Assembly (NCBI GenBank): GCA_017459075.1
Contig: JAFUDQ010000006.1
Span: 1-64,000 of the forward strand
Reading direction: 5' to 3'
Length of the DNA stretch: 64,000 nucleotides
Source of the DNA: Bacteroidales bacterium
Lineage (GTDB): Bacteria; Bacteroidota; Bacteroidia; Bacteroidales; UBA932
The notes under the pieces are model-generated. The model was given only the letters and a program-made list of their open reading frames with translations. It ran no database searches and had not been told where the DNA came from. Positions within the stretch are counted from its first letter, which is position 1; the number at the start of each line of letters is the position of its first letter. Positions 38,950 to 48,600 of the stretch are shown here, piece by piece. Made by a program: the position numbers and the translations under genes.

Positions 38950-41289
38950 TTATTCTTCGTCTTTTTCAAAGATGCTGCACCATTTGTAAACCCAGTGGGT
39001 ACGGCTGCCGCAGCTGGAGAAGTTAAGAGCCTTCACTTGGCCTTTGCGACCCTTGGGAATACGAATCTTATAATCCCATTCACCACTGTGCGGGGAACCA
39101 TACCGGGTACCTACCGTTGTACTTCCAGTCAGGTTCTTCACGACTCCTCTTGAAGCTGATTTGCTTATAAAGCCGTAGTCTACATCCTCATCTTCGAACG
39201 AAAGCAAAGTGTCATTTGAAAGGTACCAGCCGTTTTCTATTGCCTCCAACTTCAGGGTAGTGTGAAGCGTCAGCGAATCGCCACCCTCCATCCAAGCCGG
39301 CGGAGCTTCAATCGTGGCGGTAAAAGTACTCTCGTGAGGATAGTACCAATAGCCGTCATCAAAATCGCTCAGGAATTTTTCACCAGTCCATTTCTCTATA
39401 CACTTGTGATTACCAGGCGATGATGAATAAACGGTAGAGCTTTCGCCGTTACTGCTGCTCGGCGTCCTGTCCATTTCTGTTTTGACAAGCCACCATGAGC
39501 GGAACTCGTTCATATTGTCCACATCCTTCTTGAGCTTGTTACCATAGTAACCTTTCTTGGCAAGCCACCGCTGGAACTGCTCATAGTCCGGGTACAGGTC
39601 AAGATACTTTTCTACAATAAGGCACAGGGTGTAGTCAACGCTGTTCTGACGCTCCTTGCCAGGGAGTTCACCGTTTACAACAAGCTCTGAGCGGAAGCGC
39701 TCCATCAGAATATGAATTCTTGTAAGCCTCTGGATGTAGTCAAAGCCAAGTTTGTCAAAAATCGGCTTGTCAACAAGTTCAAATTCAGGACTTTCCCATA
39801 GGGCGATGAGTTTTCTAAGCTCAGACTTCTTTCTCTCGATCTCCCGGTTGTTTGCATAACGCTCTTCAAACTGCTTGCGAATCTGCTCCTCCGTCATGCC
39901 GAACTTAGCCTTGGCGGCAGCCAGGCGCCTTACGGCGAAGGTATTCCAGTCGTCATTATTCATGCGTCCGTCGCTATTCGCATTCTTCGCGTAGGTGTTA
40001 TACATGTCAATCATCTCATTGCTGGCCCAGAACTTCTTCAGAATCTTCATCGTGGTAGCTCCTGCCTGAATGATTTTAATCTGAGGTATCAGCTTGACTG
40101 ACAAGTCTTTAAGTTTGTCCTCTGCGAAGCCTTTTGCGTATTTCTTGGAATAATCCCAGGCAATTGAAAGAGCACTTTCACCCTTTCCAAGGCGCTCGCC
40201 CAGCTCCTCCATATTTTCCGGCGTAAGGTGCTCCTCAAGCTTTTCTACAATAGCTTTGTTCTTACCCTCCTTGGTAATGCGCGTATGAACGTATTTGTCC
40301 TTAAGCTCGTCATATTCTACATGGTCAACCTCCTTGTCTCCCTTCAGCTTTTCAAAAAGTACGGCAAGCATCTTGGCTTTGGCCTTTTCCTTCAGCTTCT
40401 CTGCTATTGTCTCTGCCATTTTCCCATCAGGGTCATCATACGCATCAATTAAGTCCGATGCATCCTTGATATACTCATTGTCTCCCAGCACCTCACGGGC
40501 GGCAATTCCAAGGAGGTCATTCTCTCCAAGGCCGATGTTGTTTGCAATTTCCGTAATCTTATCCCTTAGGGTGCCCTCAACGTCGGCATCGCAGGCATTC
40601 GCCTTCCATTCGCTTACGCAGATGCGCTCAATAAAGAGTTCACGCCTCTTTTCCCTGTCCATTTTGGCAGCTCCCGCCCAGCTGAAATGGCTGGTCTCGA
40701 ACTGCACGACGCCCTTCCTGATACCCTCAATTTCCGGTATCATATACATGGGGCCGTCGTCAGTCACAAGAACACCTACAAGGTCTATGTAATCCTCTTC
40801 AGGAATATTTCCCGGTATTTCAAAACGAACCTTGGCCATCTTTTCAAGCTGAACATGCTTCTCTCCGTTCTTAGTTACAAGAAGAGGCTCAGAGATATAC
40901 TCGTAGTTCCTGGACTTGAGCTGATTCATCTGCTCCTCTGTTGCAGGTTCGCAGTCAAGGCCACCGGCACCATCGGGCAAATCAACGGTATAACCGTTTC
41001 CGCTGATAGAACCGCCTCCGCCTCCCAGGGAAAGGATCAGTATCAGAATGATAAGGATGGCGGCAAAGGCGCCGCCTCCAATCGCCAGCAGCTTTCCGTT
41101 CAACTTTTTCGGAGTGTTTCCATAAGGGTGAGCAACCTGTGGCATTACGGGCGCCTGCTGCGTTACAGGTGCCTGCTGCGTTACATGTGCCTGCTGAGCA
41201 GGGTTGTCGGCTACAGGAGCACCGCAATTAGTGCAGAACCTGTCACTGGAAGTAAGCGGCGCGCCGCAGTTGCTACAAAAATTTGCCAT
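38950..41289 (-). CDS. Large zinc-ribbon membrane protein of unknown function
   Basis: This 779-aa protein starts with a double-Cys zinc ribbon (FCSNCGAPLTSSDRFCTNCG), then a Gln/Pro-rich linker (repeated AQQAPVTQQAP) and one transmembrane helix (about residues 68-88, LLAIGGGAFAAILIILILIL). The long remainder is probably extracytoplasmic. It is mostly charged helices up to about residue 600 and then a beta-rich end (ESTFTATIEAPPAWMEGG). I recognise no enzyme. It starts 15 bases after hisS on the same strand. The cytoplasmic zinc ribbon with an external domain suggests a sensor or scaffold. Confidence 0.75.
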   Translation of the reverse strand: MANFCSNCGAPLTSSDRFCTNCGAPVADNPAQQAHVTQQAPVTQQAPVMPQVAHPYGNTPKKLNGKLLAIGGGAFAAILIILILILSLGGGGGSISGNGYTVDLPDGAGGLDCEPATEEQMNQLKSRNYEYISEPLLVTKNGEKHVQLEKMAKVRFEIPGNIPEEDYIDLVGVLVTDDGPMYMIPEIEGIRKGVVQFETSHFSWAGAAKMDREKRRELFIERICVSEWKANACDADVEGTLRDKITEIANNIGLGENDLLGIAAREVLGDNEYIKDASDLIDAYDDPDGKMAETIAEKLKEKAKAKMLAVLFEKLKGDKEVDHVEYDELKDKYVHTRITKEGKNKAIVEKLEEHLTPENMEELGERLGKGESALSIAWDYSKKYAKGFAEDKLKDLSVKLIPQIKIIQAGATTMKILKKFWASNEMIDMYNTYAKNANSDGRMNNDDWNTFAVRRLAAAKAKFGMTEEQIRKQFEERYANNREIERKKSELRKLIALWESPEFELVDKPIFDKLGFDYIQRLTRIHILMERFRSELVVNGELPGKERQNSVDYTLCLIVEKYLDLYPDYEQFQRWLAKKGYYGNKLKKDVDNMNEFRSWWLVKTEMDRTPSSSNGESSTVYSSSPGNHKCIEKWTGEKFLSDFDDGYWYYPHESTFTATIEAPPAWMEGGDSLTLHTTLKLEAIENGWYLSNDTLLSFEDEDVDYGFISKSASRGVVKNLTGSTTVGTRYGSPHSGEWDYKIRIPKGRKGQVKALNFSSCGSRTHWVYKWCSIFEKDEE

Positions 41290-41304
41290 AGCTATTGGGG
41301 TTAT

Positions 41305-42690
41305 TTATGAATTCAGGAAGGCGATGATAGCGTCGATGTCCGAAGAAGAAAAGGCCTGCTGCTGCCCTGAATCCAGATTCTTGAAATTAACCTTGCCGGC
41401 CGCCGCTTCATCGGAACCGTTGATTGAGATGAATGGAATGGCTTTCTTGGCAGCATAGTCAAACTGCTTCTTGAGTTTGCCGGTATCAGGGTAAATCTCG
41501 CAGGCAAGCCCACGGCCGCGGAGTTCCTTGGCTATCGGAATAAGATAAGGAAGGACGGTAGCATCCATATTTGCAAACAAAACCGTTGTGGAAGTTGTCA
41601 GGTCCTTGGGGAATTTGTCCAGCCCCTTAAGCACATCGTAAATACGGTCAGCACCAAAAGAAATACCCACTCCGGAAAGACCGGGCAGGCCGAAGATTCC
41701 GGTAAGATTGTCGTAACGGCCACCTCCGCAGATGCTTCCGATCGCATAGTCAGCAGCCTTGACTTCGAAAATAGCACCGGTATAATAATTCAGGCCACGG
41801 GCCAGCGAGAGGTCGATTTCAACCTGATTGCGGATGCCTGCAGCATCGATAAAGCCAAAGAGCTCTTCAAGTTCATCAAGTCCCTTGAGGCCAGCTTCTG
41901 AAGTGATGCCAGAGGCGGAACCTCCGGACATAAGCCCACGCATAACGGCTATCTTTTCCGATGTTGTGCCGGACATGCCAAGAATGGGTTCAATCACTGC
42001 TACAGCCTGCTCAGAGAGCCCTCTTTCAAGCATTTCAGCCTTTACGGCATCCAAGCCGATTTTGTCAAGTTTGTCGATGGCGACGGTAATGTCCACCACC
42101 TTCTCCGGGAAGCCTGCGATTTCTGCCAGACCCGTAAGAACCTTACGGTTGTTGATTTTTATGATAACGCCGATGCCGAATTTTGTGAAAACGGTATCTA
42201 CTATCTGCACAAGCTCCAGTTCATTGAGCTGTGAATTGCTGCCCACAACATCGGCATCGCACTGATAAAACTCGCGGTAGCGGCCTTTCTGAGGGCGGTC
42301 TGCACGCCATACAGGCTGAATCTGATAGCGCCTGAACGGGAAGGAAATCTCATTCTGATGCTGGACAACATAACGGGCGAATGGAACGGTCAGGTCGTAC
42401 CTGAGCCCCTTTTCGCACACCTGGCGGGTAATCGCAGCACCATCGGCACCGGATAAATCAACATTCGCAAAAGCATCTCCGGAGTTCAGAATCCTGAAGA
42501 GGAGTTTGTCCCCTTCGTCTCCGTATTTGCCAAGCAATGTAGACAGGTTTTCCATTGCCGGAGTTTCTATCTGGGAATATCCGTAAGTCTTGTATACACT
42601 TCTGATTGTATCGAAAATATAATTCCTCTCGGCCATTTCTGAAAGGCCGAAGTCACGTGTCCCCTTGGGTATTGAAGGTTTCTGAGCCAT
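41305..42690 (-). CDS. hisS: Histidine-tRNA ligase
   Basis: This 461-aa class II aminoacyl-tRNA synthetase charges tRNA-His. Motif 1 ([14 protein letters not shown]), motif 2 ([23 protein letters not shown]), the histidine-specific [14 protein letters not shown] and the GGGRYDNL motif are present. A C-terminal anticodon-binding domain follows ([15 protein letters not shown]). The length and order are standard. The promoter box lies 19 bases upstream. Confidence 0.98.
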   Translation of the reverse strand: MAQKPSIPKGTRDFGLSEMAERNYIFDTIRSVYKTYGYSQIETPAMENLSTLLGKYGDEGDKLLFRILNSGDAFANVDLSGADGAAITRQVCEKGLRYDLTVPFARYVVQHQNEISFPFRRYQIQPVWRADRPQKGRYREFYQCDADVVGSNSQLNELELVQIVDTVFTKFGIGVIIKINNRKVLTGLAEIAGFPEKVVDITVAIDKLDKIGLDAVKAEMLERGLSEQAVAVIEPILGMSGTTSEKIAVMRGLMSGGSASGITSEAGLKGLDELEELFGFIDAAGIRNQVEIDLSLARGLNYYTGAIFEVKAADYAIGSICGGGRYDNLTGIFGLPGLSGVGISFGADRIYDVLKGLDKFPKDLTTSTTVLFANMDATVLPYLIPIAKELRGRGLACEIYPDTGKLKKQFDYAAKKAIPFISINGSDEAAAGKVNFKNLDSGQQQAFSSSDIDAIIAFLNS

Positions 42691-42709
42691 AATTTCAAAT
42701 CTTATCGCG

Positions 42710-42746
42710 CAAATATACCAAAAAAACTGTGAAATGACTATATTTG
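42710..42746. promoter_or_regulatory. Divergent promoters of hisS and sppA
   Basis: TATATTTG occurs on the minus strand at 42710-42717 (for hisS) and on the plus strand at 42739-42746 (for sppA). The plus-strand box lies inside the first codons of an extended sppA frame, so the extended start is not used. Confidence 0.65.
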
Positions 42747-42781
42747 CAGAGGATACACAAGACTATTTTACATTAGAGCGT

Positions 42782-44557
42782 ATGAAAGAGTTCTGGAAAA
42801 TGCTGCTTGCGGCTGCACTCGGATGCTTTGTAGCCGGGCTCCTTACATTGTTTTTCTTTATAAGTTTCCTCGGAAACCTGTTTACCTTCGAGTCCGGAAC
42901 TCCCGGGCTGAAGCCGGGCAGCGTGCTTAGGATTGACATGTCGCAGATTGTCTTTTCTGAGAAAAAGGCTACGGCAGACCTTCAGTCTTTCCTTCAGGGA
43001 CAGGCCATGCCTTCCGTTACATTATGGGATGCCGTCAAAACAATAAAGAAAGCGGAATCAGACCCCAGAATCAGCATCATTTTCCTTAAGCCGGACGGTC
43101 TTTCAGCAGACATCGCCCAGTTGGAAGAGCTCCGCAAGGCGCTTCTGGAATTCCGCAGCAGCGGCAAAGCCGTAGTTTCATTCTGCGAATTCCCAACCCT
43201 TGGTTCCTACTATCTTGCAAGTGTTTCAGACCGTGTTTTCCTGAGCGCAAACAAGGGAGCTGGTCCCCAGATTAACGGAGTCGGCACCCAGATGTTCTTC
43301 CTCGGAGACCTTCTGAACAAGCTGGACGTCAACGTACAGCTCATCCGCCACGGCAAATTCAAATCCGCAGGCGAAATGTTCATTAAAAGCGAGCCCAGTG
43401 CGGAGAACCTGCTCCAGACCAAGGAAATGATAGGTTCAATATGGAAGTCTATTGCCGATGATATTGCCGCCGCCCGCGGTATTGATGCCGGCTCTTTCAC
43501 GGAACTAGTTGAGAATCTGAAGCTTAACTCTTGTGAGTCGATGGTCGAATATAACCTGGCCGATGAACTCCTGACCCGCGAGGGCCTTAAGGAAAAACTG
43601 GCCACACTCTCAGGCGCTCCTTCATACGACAAAGTTAATTACATTTCCCTTACTGATTATGTCAGATTGCGCTCCAAGGCGGTTGAATCCAATAAAAAGC
43701 AAATCGCCATCCTTGTTGCCAGCGGCGAAATTGTAGAGGGTGTGGACGATGCCAACATTGCCGGCGACACCTACGCATCAGCTATCGCTGCGCTAAGGAA
43801 AGATGACAGGGTAAAGGCTGTTGTCCTCAGGGTTGCATCTCCCGGAGGAAGCGTGCTTGCATCGGACAAAATCAAAACGGAACTTGACCTTCTTGCACAG
43901 GAGAAGCCGCTTATCGCTTCCTATGGTTCATATGCAGCCTCTGGAGGATACTGGATTTCCAATAACTGCAATCATATTTTCACGGACAAGACAACCCTTA
44001 CGGGCTCAATAGGAGTATTCTCCATGATTCCGGACATAAGCCGGACGTTCAAAAATAAACTGCATGTAAACGTAGTTACAGTTGGTTCCAGCAAGCATAA
44101 CGGAGGCGTTTTCGCTCCCCTTGACGCCCAGGAAAGGGAGGCTGTCCAGGAGCAGATTGAGGATATTTACCAGGCCTTTGTCAATACGGTTGCAGAAGGC
44201 AGGGGCATGGAGCCGTCGGCAGTAGACGAAATCGCCCAGGGCCGCGTATGGACTGGCTCAGATGCCATCGGCCTTGGACTGGTTGATGAGGTTGGTAGCC
44301 TGATGGAGGCTGTCCGTTACGCTGCGGTAGAAGCTGGGGACTCTGATTTAACAGCTTGGAACATAAGTACTTATCCAACCGTTGAGACTACTTTTATAGA
44401 TGAGCTTGTTGATTCAATGGGTTCTGAATTCGGAAGCAGTGACGTGTTTGCCGATACTCCTTTGCACCAGTTGGAATACACTTTGAAGCGTTGGTACAAG
44501 GCTTCTTCGCAGGAGAGGTATTTTGCAAGAATGCCCTATGAGATTATTGTCAGATAA
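42782..44557 (+). CDS. sppA: Signal peptide peptidase SppA (protease IV type)
   Basis: This is a 591-aa membrane-bound serine protease. I start it at MKEFWKMLLAA because a promoter box overlaps the upstream in-frame ATG at 42734. An N-terminal transmembrane helix (residues about 8-30) precedes two S49 domains. The first supplies the general-base Lys (RHGKFKSAGEMF), and the second the nucleophile Ser in SYAASGGYWIS. SppA degrades leftover signal peptides after secretion. The length is right for the long, double-domain form. pgi follows 13 bases later. Confidence 0.95.
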   Translation: MKEFWKMLLAAALGCFVAGLLTLFFFISFLGNLFTFESGTPGLKPGSVLRIDMSQIVFSEKKATADLQSFLQGQAMPSVTLWDAVKTIKKAESDPRISIIFLKPDGLSADIAQLEELRKALLEFRSSGKAVVSFCEFPTLGSYYLASVSDRVFLSANKGAGPQINGVGTQMFFLGDLLNKLDVNVQLIRHGKFKSAGEMFIKSEPSAENLLQTKEMIGSIWKSIADDIAAARGIDAGSFTELVENLKLNSCESMVEYNLADELLTREGLKEKLATLSGAPSYDKVNYISLTDYVRLRSKAVESNKKQIAILVASGEIVEGVDDANIAGDTYASAIAALRKDDRVKAVVLRVASPGGSVLASDKIKTELDLLAQEKPLIASYGSYAASGGYWISNNCNHIFTDKTTLTGSIGVFSMIPDISRTFKNKLHVNVVTVGSSKHNGGVFAPLDAQEREAVQEQIEDIYQAFVNTVAEGRGMEPSAVDEIAQGRVWTGSDAIGLGLVDEVGSLMEAVRYAAVEAGDSDLTAWNISTYPTVETTFIDELVDSMGSEFGSSDVFADTPLHQLEYTLKRWYKASSQERYFARMPYEIIVR

Positions 44558-44570
44558 ATAAATTCAAGAT

Positions 44571-45908
44571 ATGGTAAATGTAGATTTGAAAGGTTGCTCT
44601 GCCTTTGTGAAACCAGAGCTTTATAAAGAGTATGTAAAGAAGGCGCTTGATGCCTTTGATGTGCTTGAGAGTGAGCAGGGTGCCGGAAACGATTTCCTTG
44701 GCTGGAAGCATCTGCCTTCTGAGGTTCCTGCTTCTATTCTGGAAGATATCGACGTTATTTGTGCAGACTGGAAGGCTCGCGGAGTGAATCTGGTTATCGC
44801 TATCGGCATCGGAGGCAGCTATCTTGGTGCAAAGTGCGTTATCGAAGCCCTCAGTCACAATTTTGCGAAGCAGCTTGCAAAGAAAGATGCTCCCGAGGTG
44901 GTGTTCGCAGGTAACAACCTGTCTGAGGAGTATCTTGCAGAGCTTATGGACCTTGCAGCAGAGCGCAACGTTGCCTGCATCGTCATTTCAAAGTCTGGTA
45001 CAACCACAGAGCCGGCGGTTGCATTCCGCGTTGTAAAACAATATATTGAAGAGCGTTACGGTAAGGCCGATGCTGCTGTTCGCATCGTCGCTATCACTGA
45101 TGCAAAGAAGGGTGCCCTTAAGACTTTGTCTACCCAGGAAGGTTACAAGACTTTTGTTGTTCCGGACAATGTTGGCGGACGTTTCTCTGTTCTTACTCCT
45201 GTTGGTCTTCTTCCTATTGCTGCCGCAGGGCTTGATGTAAAGGGCCTTCTTGAGGGTGCAAAAGAGGCAGAGAAGGTGCTGGCTGTGAAGTCAGAGGAGA
45301 ATCCGGCTGTTGTTTACGCCGCCATGCGCAACCTGCTTCATACTGAGTGCGGTAAGAGCATTGAGATTCTTGTTAACTATAATCCTAAGCTCACCTATGT
45401 AGCTGAGTGGTGGAAGCAGCTTTATGGTGAGTCTGAGGGTAAGGATGGCAAGGGTATTTTCCCGGCTTCTGTTAACAATACGGCTGACCTTCATTCAATG
45501 GGGCAGTTTATTCAGGAGGGCTCGCGTGTTATGTTTGAGACTGTGCTTCATGTAGAGAAGGCTCAGCGCAGCGTTGTCATCGGCAGTGATGAGCAGAATC
45601 TTGATCAGCTTAATTTCCTTGCCGGCAAGCATATAGAGCATTGCAATCATATGGCGGAGCTTGGTACGAAGCTGGCTCATATTGATGGTGGTGTTCCGCA
45701 GCTTACTGTTACTTTGGAGAAGGTGGATGCTTTCAATCTTGGCGCGCTTCTTTACTTCTTTGAGTTTGCTTGTGGCGTAAGTGCTTATACTCTTGGTGTT
45801 AATCCTTTCAACCAGCCTGGTGTTGAGGCTTACAAGAAGAATATGTTTGCCCTTCTGGAGAAGCCTGGTTATGAGGAGCAGACAAAAGCTATCAGAGAGA
45901 GATTATAA
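44571..45908 (+). CDS. pgi: Glucose-6-phosphate isomerase
   Basis: This 445-aa cytosolic enzyme interconverts glucose-6-phosphate and fructose-6-phosphate. It is the shorter form usual in Bacteroidales and Firmicutes. It has IGIGGSYLGAK, ISKSGTTTEPAVAFR, the NVGGRFSVLTPVGLLP signature and the catalytic-Glu region SEGKDGKGIFP. LEKVDAFNLGALLYFFE and NPFNQPGVEAYK are also present. It lies between sppA and the phytase/GDPD fusion, which begins one base after its stop. Confidence 0.98.
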   Translation: MVNVDLKGCSAFVKPELYKEYVKKALDAFDVLESEQGAGNDFLGWKHLPSEVPASILEDIDVICADWKARGVNLVIAIGIGGSYLGAKCVIEALSHNFAKQLAKKDAPEVVFAGNNLSEEYLAELMDLAAERNVACIVISKSGTTTEPAVAFRVVKQYIEERYGKADAAVRIVAITDAKKGALKTLSTQEGYKTFVVPDNVGGRFSVLTPVGLLPIAAAGLDVKGLLEGAKEAEKVLAVKSEENPAVVYAAMRNLLHTECGKSIEILVNYNPKLTYVAEWWKQLYGESEGKDGKGIFPASVNNTADLHSMGQFIQEGSRVMFETVLHVEKAQRSVVIGSDEQNLDQLNFLAGKHIEHCNHMAELGTKLAHIDGGVPQLTVTLEKVDAFNLGALLYFFEFACGVSAYTLGVNPFNQPGVEAYKKNMFALLEKPGYEEQTKAIRERL

Positions 45909-45909
45909 C

Positions 45910-47952
45910 ATGAAATTTAGAAATATACTCTTTAGTCTTCTGGGCTTGCTGGCATGCGTAACGTTGGCAGCCCAGAAGCCGTATTATGCCCCTGTCAAAG
46001 AGGTATTTGCGAAGGATTCGCTGCTTACAAACGGCAATTTTTTATTATACCCTTCGGATAAGATACAGGCTCCGACGCCGGCCCCGAAGGGCTTCAAGCC
46101 TTGCTACGTAAGCACTTATACCCGTCACGGCTCAAGATATGTGGTAAGCGCAAGCACTTATAACAATGTATATCAGTTCTTTACGAAAGCCAAAGAGGCC
46201 GGAGTCCTTACAGAGAAGGGAAAGGAATTCGCAGATAAATACCTGGAGTTCTATCCCCAGACGGTAAATAGGAACGGGGACCTGACTCAGGTTGGGTGGG
46301 AGCAGCATGCGGGGATTGCCCGGAGGATGTACCACAATTACCCTGAGGTTTTCAAAGGAAATGCCTGGGTTGATGCCCGCTCCACCCTTGTAATCAGGGT
46401 CGTAAAATCCATGTACTCAGAGTTGATGCAGCTTCAGAGCGAAAATCCTGCGCTTCGCATTACTTCCGATGCTTCCGCTGCTGACCTTTCCTTTATGGAT
46501 CCTATGCTGGAGAATAATCCGCTTATGACAGCGCGCGACCAGGACATGTGGAGCTCCAAGCGTTCTGCCTGGGGTCAGGATTACAGGGATCTTATGCATG
46601 AGGTTCTGCACCCTGAGCAGTTCTTTGGCCGATATATCACTGATTATAGCTTCGTTACAAGCTTTGCCAAGCCAGAGGCCCTGGAATTCACAATTTGGAA
46701 GGTTGCTGCCGATGCCCTCTGCGTTGGCGAAGAGTATTCTTTCCTTGAATATCTTACTTTGGATGAGATGGCCTCTTGCTGGGAGATTGAGAATTTCCGT
46801 TTCTATGGCGTCAGTGGCCGGAACAAGTATTACGGTGGCCGCAACTGGGCCATGCACGTGACGCTTCTGGAGGATTTTCTGAACAAGGCCCGCGAGGATG
46901 TTTTTGGCGGGGAATGCCGCGCCCGTCTTCGCTTTGGCCACGACATGAACCTTTGCGCCCTGATGTCGCTTCTTCGTATTCCAGGTTTTGATGAGGTGGC
47001 TGCCGATAAGAATGACGCCAAGAACGTCTTCCGCTTCTATCGTTCCCCCATGGCAGCCAACTTCCAGTTGATATTTTTCAAGAACAAAAAAGGCGATGTC
47101 CTTGTTAAGCCCATGCTGAATGAAGAAGAGGTTTCGCTGCCGATTCCCGGTGCTATAGGTCCTTTCTACACCTGGGAGGCCTTTGAGGCCTATTGCAATG
47201 ATATTATTGCCGATGCCTATAAGATTCTTGCCCCCAAGGTTGCCGTTGCCGCTCACCGCGGATACTGGACGGGAAGCGCCCAGAACTCCATCGAATCCTT
47301 GGCTAAAGCCCAGGAATATGGTTTCTGGGGCAGTGAGTTCGATGTTCACCTTACTTCTGACGGCGTAGCTGTTGTGAATCACGATGACAGCATAGGCGGA
47401 ATTGAAATCCACGACAATACATACGAGGCTTTGTCTGAAGTACGTCTTGCCAATGGAGAGAAGGTGCCGACGCTGGATGAATATCTGGCCCAGGGAGAAA
47501 AGAGTGACAAAACTGTGCTTGTCCTGGAAATAAAGATTCAGTCCAGTGTAGAGCGCACTATTGAACTGACTGACAAGTGTATAGCGGCTCTTAAGGCCCA
47601 CGGTCTTTACAAGCCCTCAAGAGTCATCTTCATTTCTTTCAGCTACGATGCCTGCAAGCACATAGCCAAGGTTGCCCCGGAATTTACCAACCAGTACCTT
47701 TCCGGCAAAAAATCGCCGGCAGAATTGCACAAAGACGGCATCAATGGCCTTGACTATCACTTTACGTGGTTCCAGAAAAATCCTTCCTGGGTAAAAGAGG
47801 CCCACGATCTTGGAATGTCCGTGAATGTGTGGACTGTCAATGATGCCGACAAGATCCAATCCATGATTGAGCTTGGGGTAGACTGCATTACCACCAATGA
47901 GCCCGAGCTTGTCCGCTCCCTCCTTAACGGCAACGAGGTCCTGGTAAAATAA
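45910..47952 (+). CDS. Histidine acid phosphatase (phytase-like) fused to a glycerophosphodiester phosphodiesterase
   Basis: This 680-aa secreted bifunctional protein starts at MKFRNILFSLLG, which gives a signal peptide (1-21); the longer open frame runs back into pgi. The first domain has RHGSRY (72-77) and FGHDMNL (about 340), the two active-site motifs of branch-2 histidine phosphatases. It most resembles multiple inositol polyphosphate phosphatase. The second, from about residue 447, has AHRGYWTGSAQNS, EFDVHLTSDGVAVVNHDD and a late VNVWTVND, a complete GDPD active site. One chain could remove phosphate from inositol phosphates and split glycerophosphodiesters such as glycerophosphoinositol. 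It is probably co-transcribed with pgi. Confidence 0.92.
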   Translation: MKFRNILFSLLGLLACVTLAAQKPYYAPVKEVFAKDSLLTNGNFLLYPSDKIQAPTPAPKGFKPCYVSTYTRHGSRYVVSASTYNNVYQFFTKAKEAGVLTEKGKEFADKYLEFYPQTVNRNGDLTQVGWEQHAGIARRMYHNYPEVFKGNAWVDARSTLVIRVVKSMYSELMQLQSENPALRITSDASAADLSFMDPMLENNPLMTARDQDMWSSKRSAWGQDYRDLMHEVLHPEQFFGRYITDYSFVTSFAKPEALEFTIWKVAADALCVGEEYSFLEYLTLDEMASCWEIENFRFYGVSGRNKYYGGRNWAMHVTLLEDFLNKAREDVFGGECRARLRFGHDMNLCALMSLLRIPGFDEVAADKNDAKNVFRFYRSPMAANFQLIFFKNKKGDVLVKPMLNEEEVSLPIPGAIGPFYTWEAFEAYCNDIIADAYKILAPKVAVAAHRGYWTGSAQNSIESLAKAQEYGFWGSEFDVHLTSDGVAVVNHDDSIGGIEIHDNTYEALSEVRLANGEKVPTLDEYLAQGEKSDKTVLVLEIKIQSSVERTIELTDKCIAALKAHGLYKPSRVIFISFSYDACKHIAKVAPEFTNQYLSGKKSPAELHKDGINGLDYHFTWFQKNPSWVKEAHDLGMSVNVWTVNDADKIQSMIELGVDCITTNEPELVRSLLNGNEVLVK

Positions 47953-47972
47953 CCTCTAAATCCCTGAGGAAA

Positions 47973-48458
47973 TCAGACGTTCAGGCTGAGGGAGGATTTG
48001 ATTTCGGACATGACGAAGGAGGAGTGGATGCTTCCGATGGAGTCTATCGTGCCCATAACATTGATAATGAAGCTGTTATACTCTTTCATGTTCTTGGCGC
48101 GGATTTTAAGGAGGTAGTCGTACTCACCTGAGATGTTATAGCACTCGGTAACCTGCGGAATGTCTACAATCACACTGGTAAAGCCCACTGCCACATCCTT
48201 TGACATCTGCTTCAGCTTCACGGAACAAAACACTTCGAAGCCGAGGTCAAGTTTCTCTGCATCAAGGACGGCGACGTATTTTTTGATGAAGCCCTCTCTC
48301 TCCAGACGTTTCAACCTTTCAAACACCGGAGTCGTAGAAAGATTCACTTTTTCTGCGAGACTCCGTGTGGTTATGCGAGCATTCTCCTGCAAGATTCGAA
48401 GCATTTTAAGGTCGATGCTGTCGAGTGTATAACACTGTGAAGATGAATTTTCTATCAT
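47973..48458 (-). CDS. Lrp/AsnC family transcriptional regulator
   Basis: This 161-aa regulator has an N-terminal AsnC-type helix-turn-helix (LDSIDLKMLRILQENARITT, then RSLAEKVNLSTTPVFERLKR) and a C-terminal RAM ligand-binding domain (YDYLLKIRAKNMKEY, GSIHSSFVMSEIKS). Lrp-like proteins sense amino acids and control their biosynthesis or uptake. It is transcribed away from metY across a 140-bp gap that contains the metY promoter. I infer it controls the methionine/threonine operon, with methionine or a related amino acid as a possible ligand. Confidence 0.93.
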   Translation of the reverse strand: MIENSSSQCYTLDSIDLKMLRILQENARITTRSLAEKVNLSTTPVFERLKRLEREGFIKKYVAVLDAEKLDLGFEVFCSVKLKQMSKDVAVGFTSVIVDIPQVTECYNISGEYDYLLKIRAKNMKEYNSFIINVMGTIDSIGSIHSSFVMSEIKSSLSLNV

Positions 48459-48540
48459 ACCGTTAAATCTTGGAATATTTTTCTATATAAAATTTAATTT
48501 TTCACAATTTTAGAAATTATTTCCAAATTTTCAAAGAATA

Positions 48541-48571
48541 TTGCAGGAAAAGGGCCGCCGAGGTATTTTTG
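48541..48571 (+). promoter_or_regulatory. Promoter of the metY-metX-thrA-asd operon
   Basis: TTG (48541-48543) and TATTTTTG (48564-48571) are 20 bases apart. The ATG is at 48601. The AT-rich block 48470-48540 between this and the Lrp gene is where Lrp would be expected to bind. I see no SAM riboswitch fold. Confidence 0.6.
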
Positions 48572-48600
48572 CATCGGAAAACAAATAAACATCGGCAAAT

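Noticed and set aside
46417-47601. 394-codon open frame on the minus strand inside the phytase/GDPD fusion
   Set aside because: The plus strand encodes two complete enzyme domains. The antisense product shows no recognisable fold.
48459-48600. SAM or other methionine riboswitch before metY
   Set aside because: The leader after the predicted promoter is only about 25 nt and AT-rich, too short for any known SAM aptamer.
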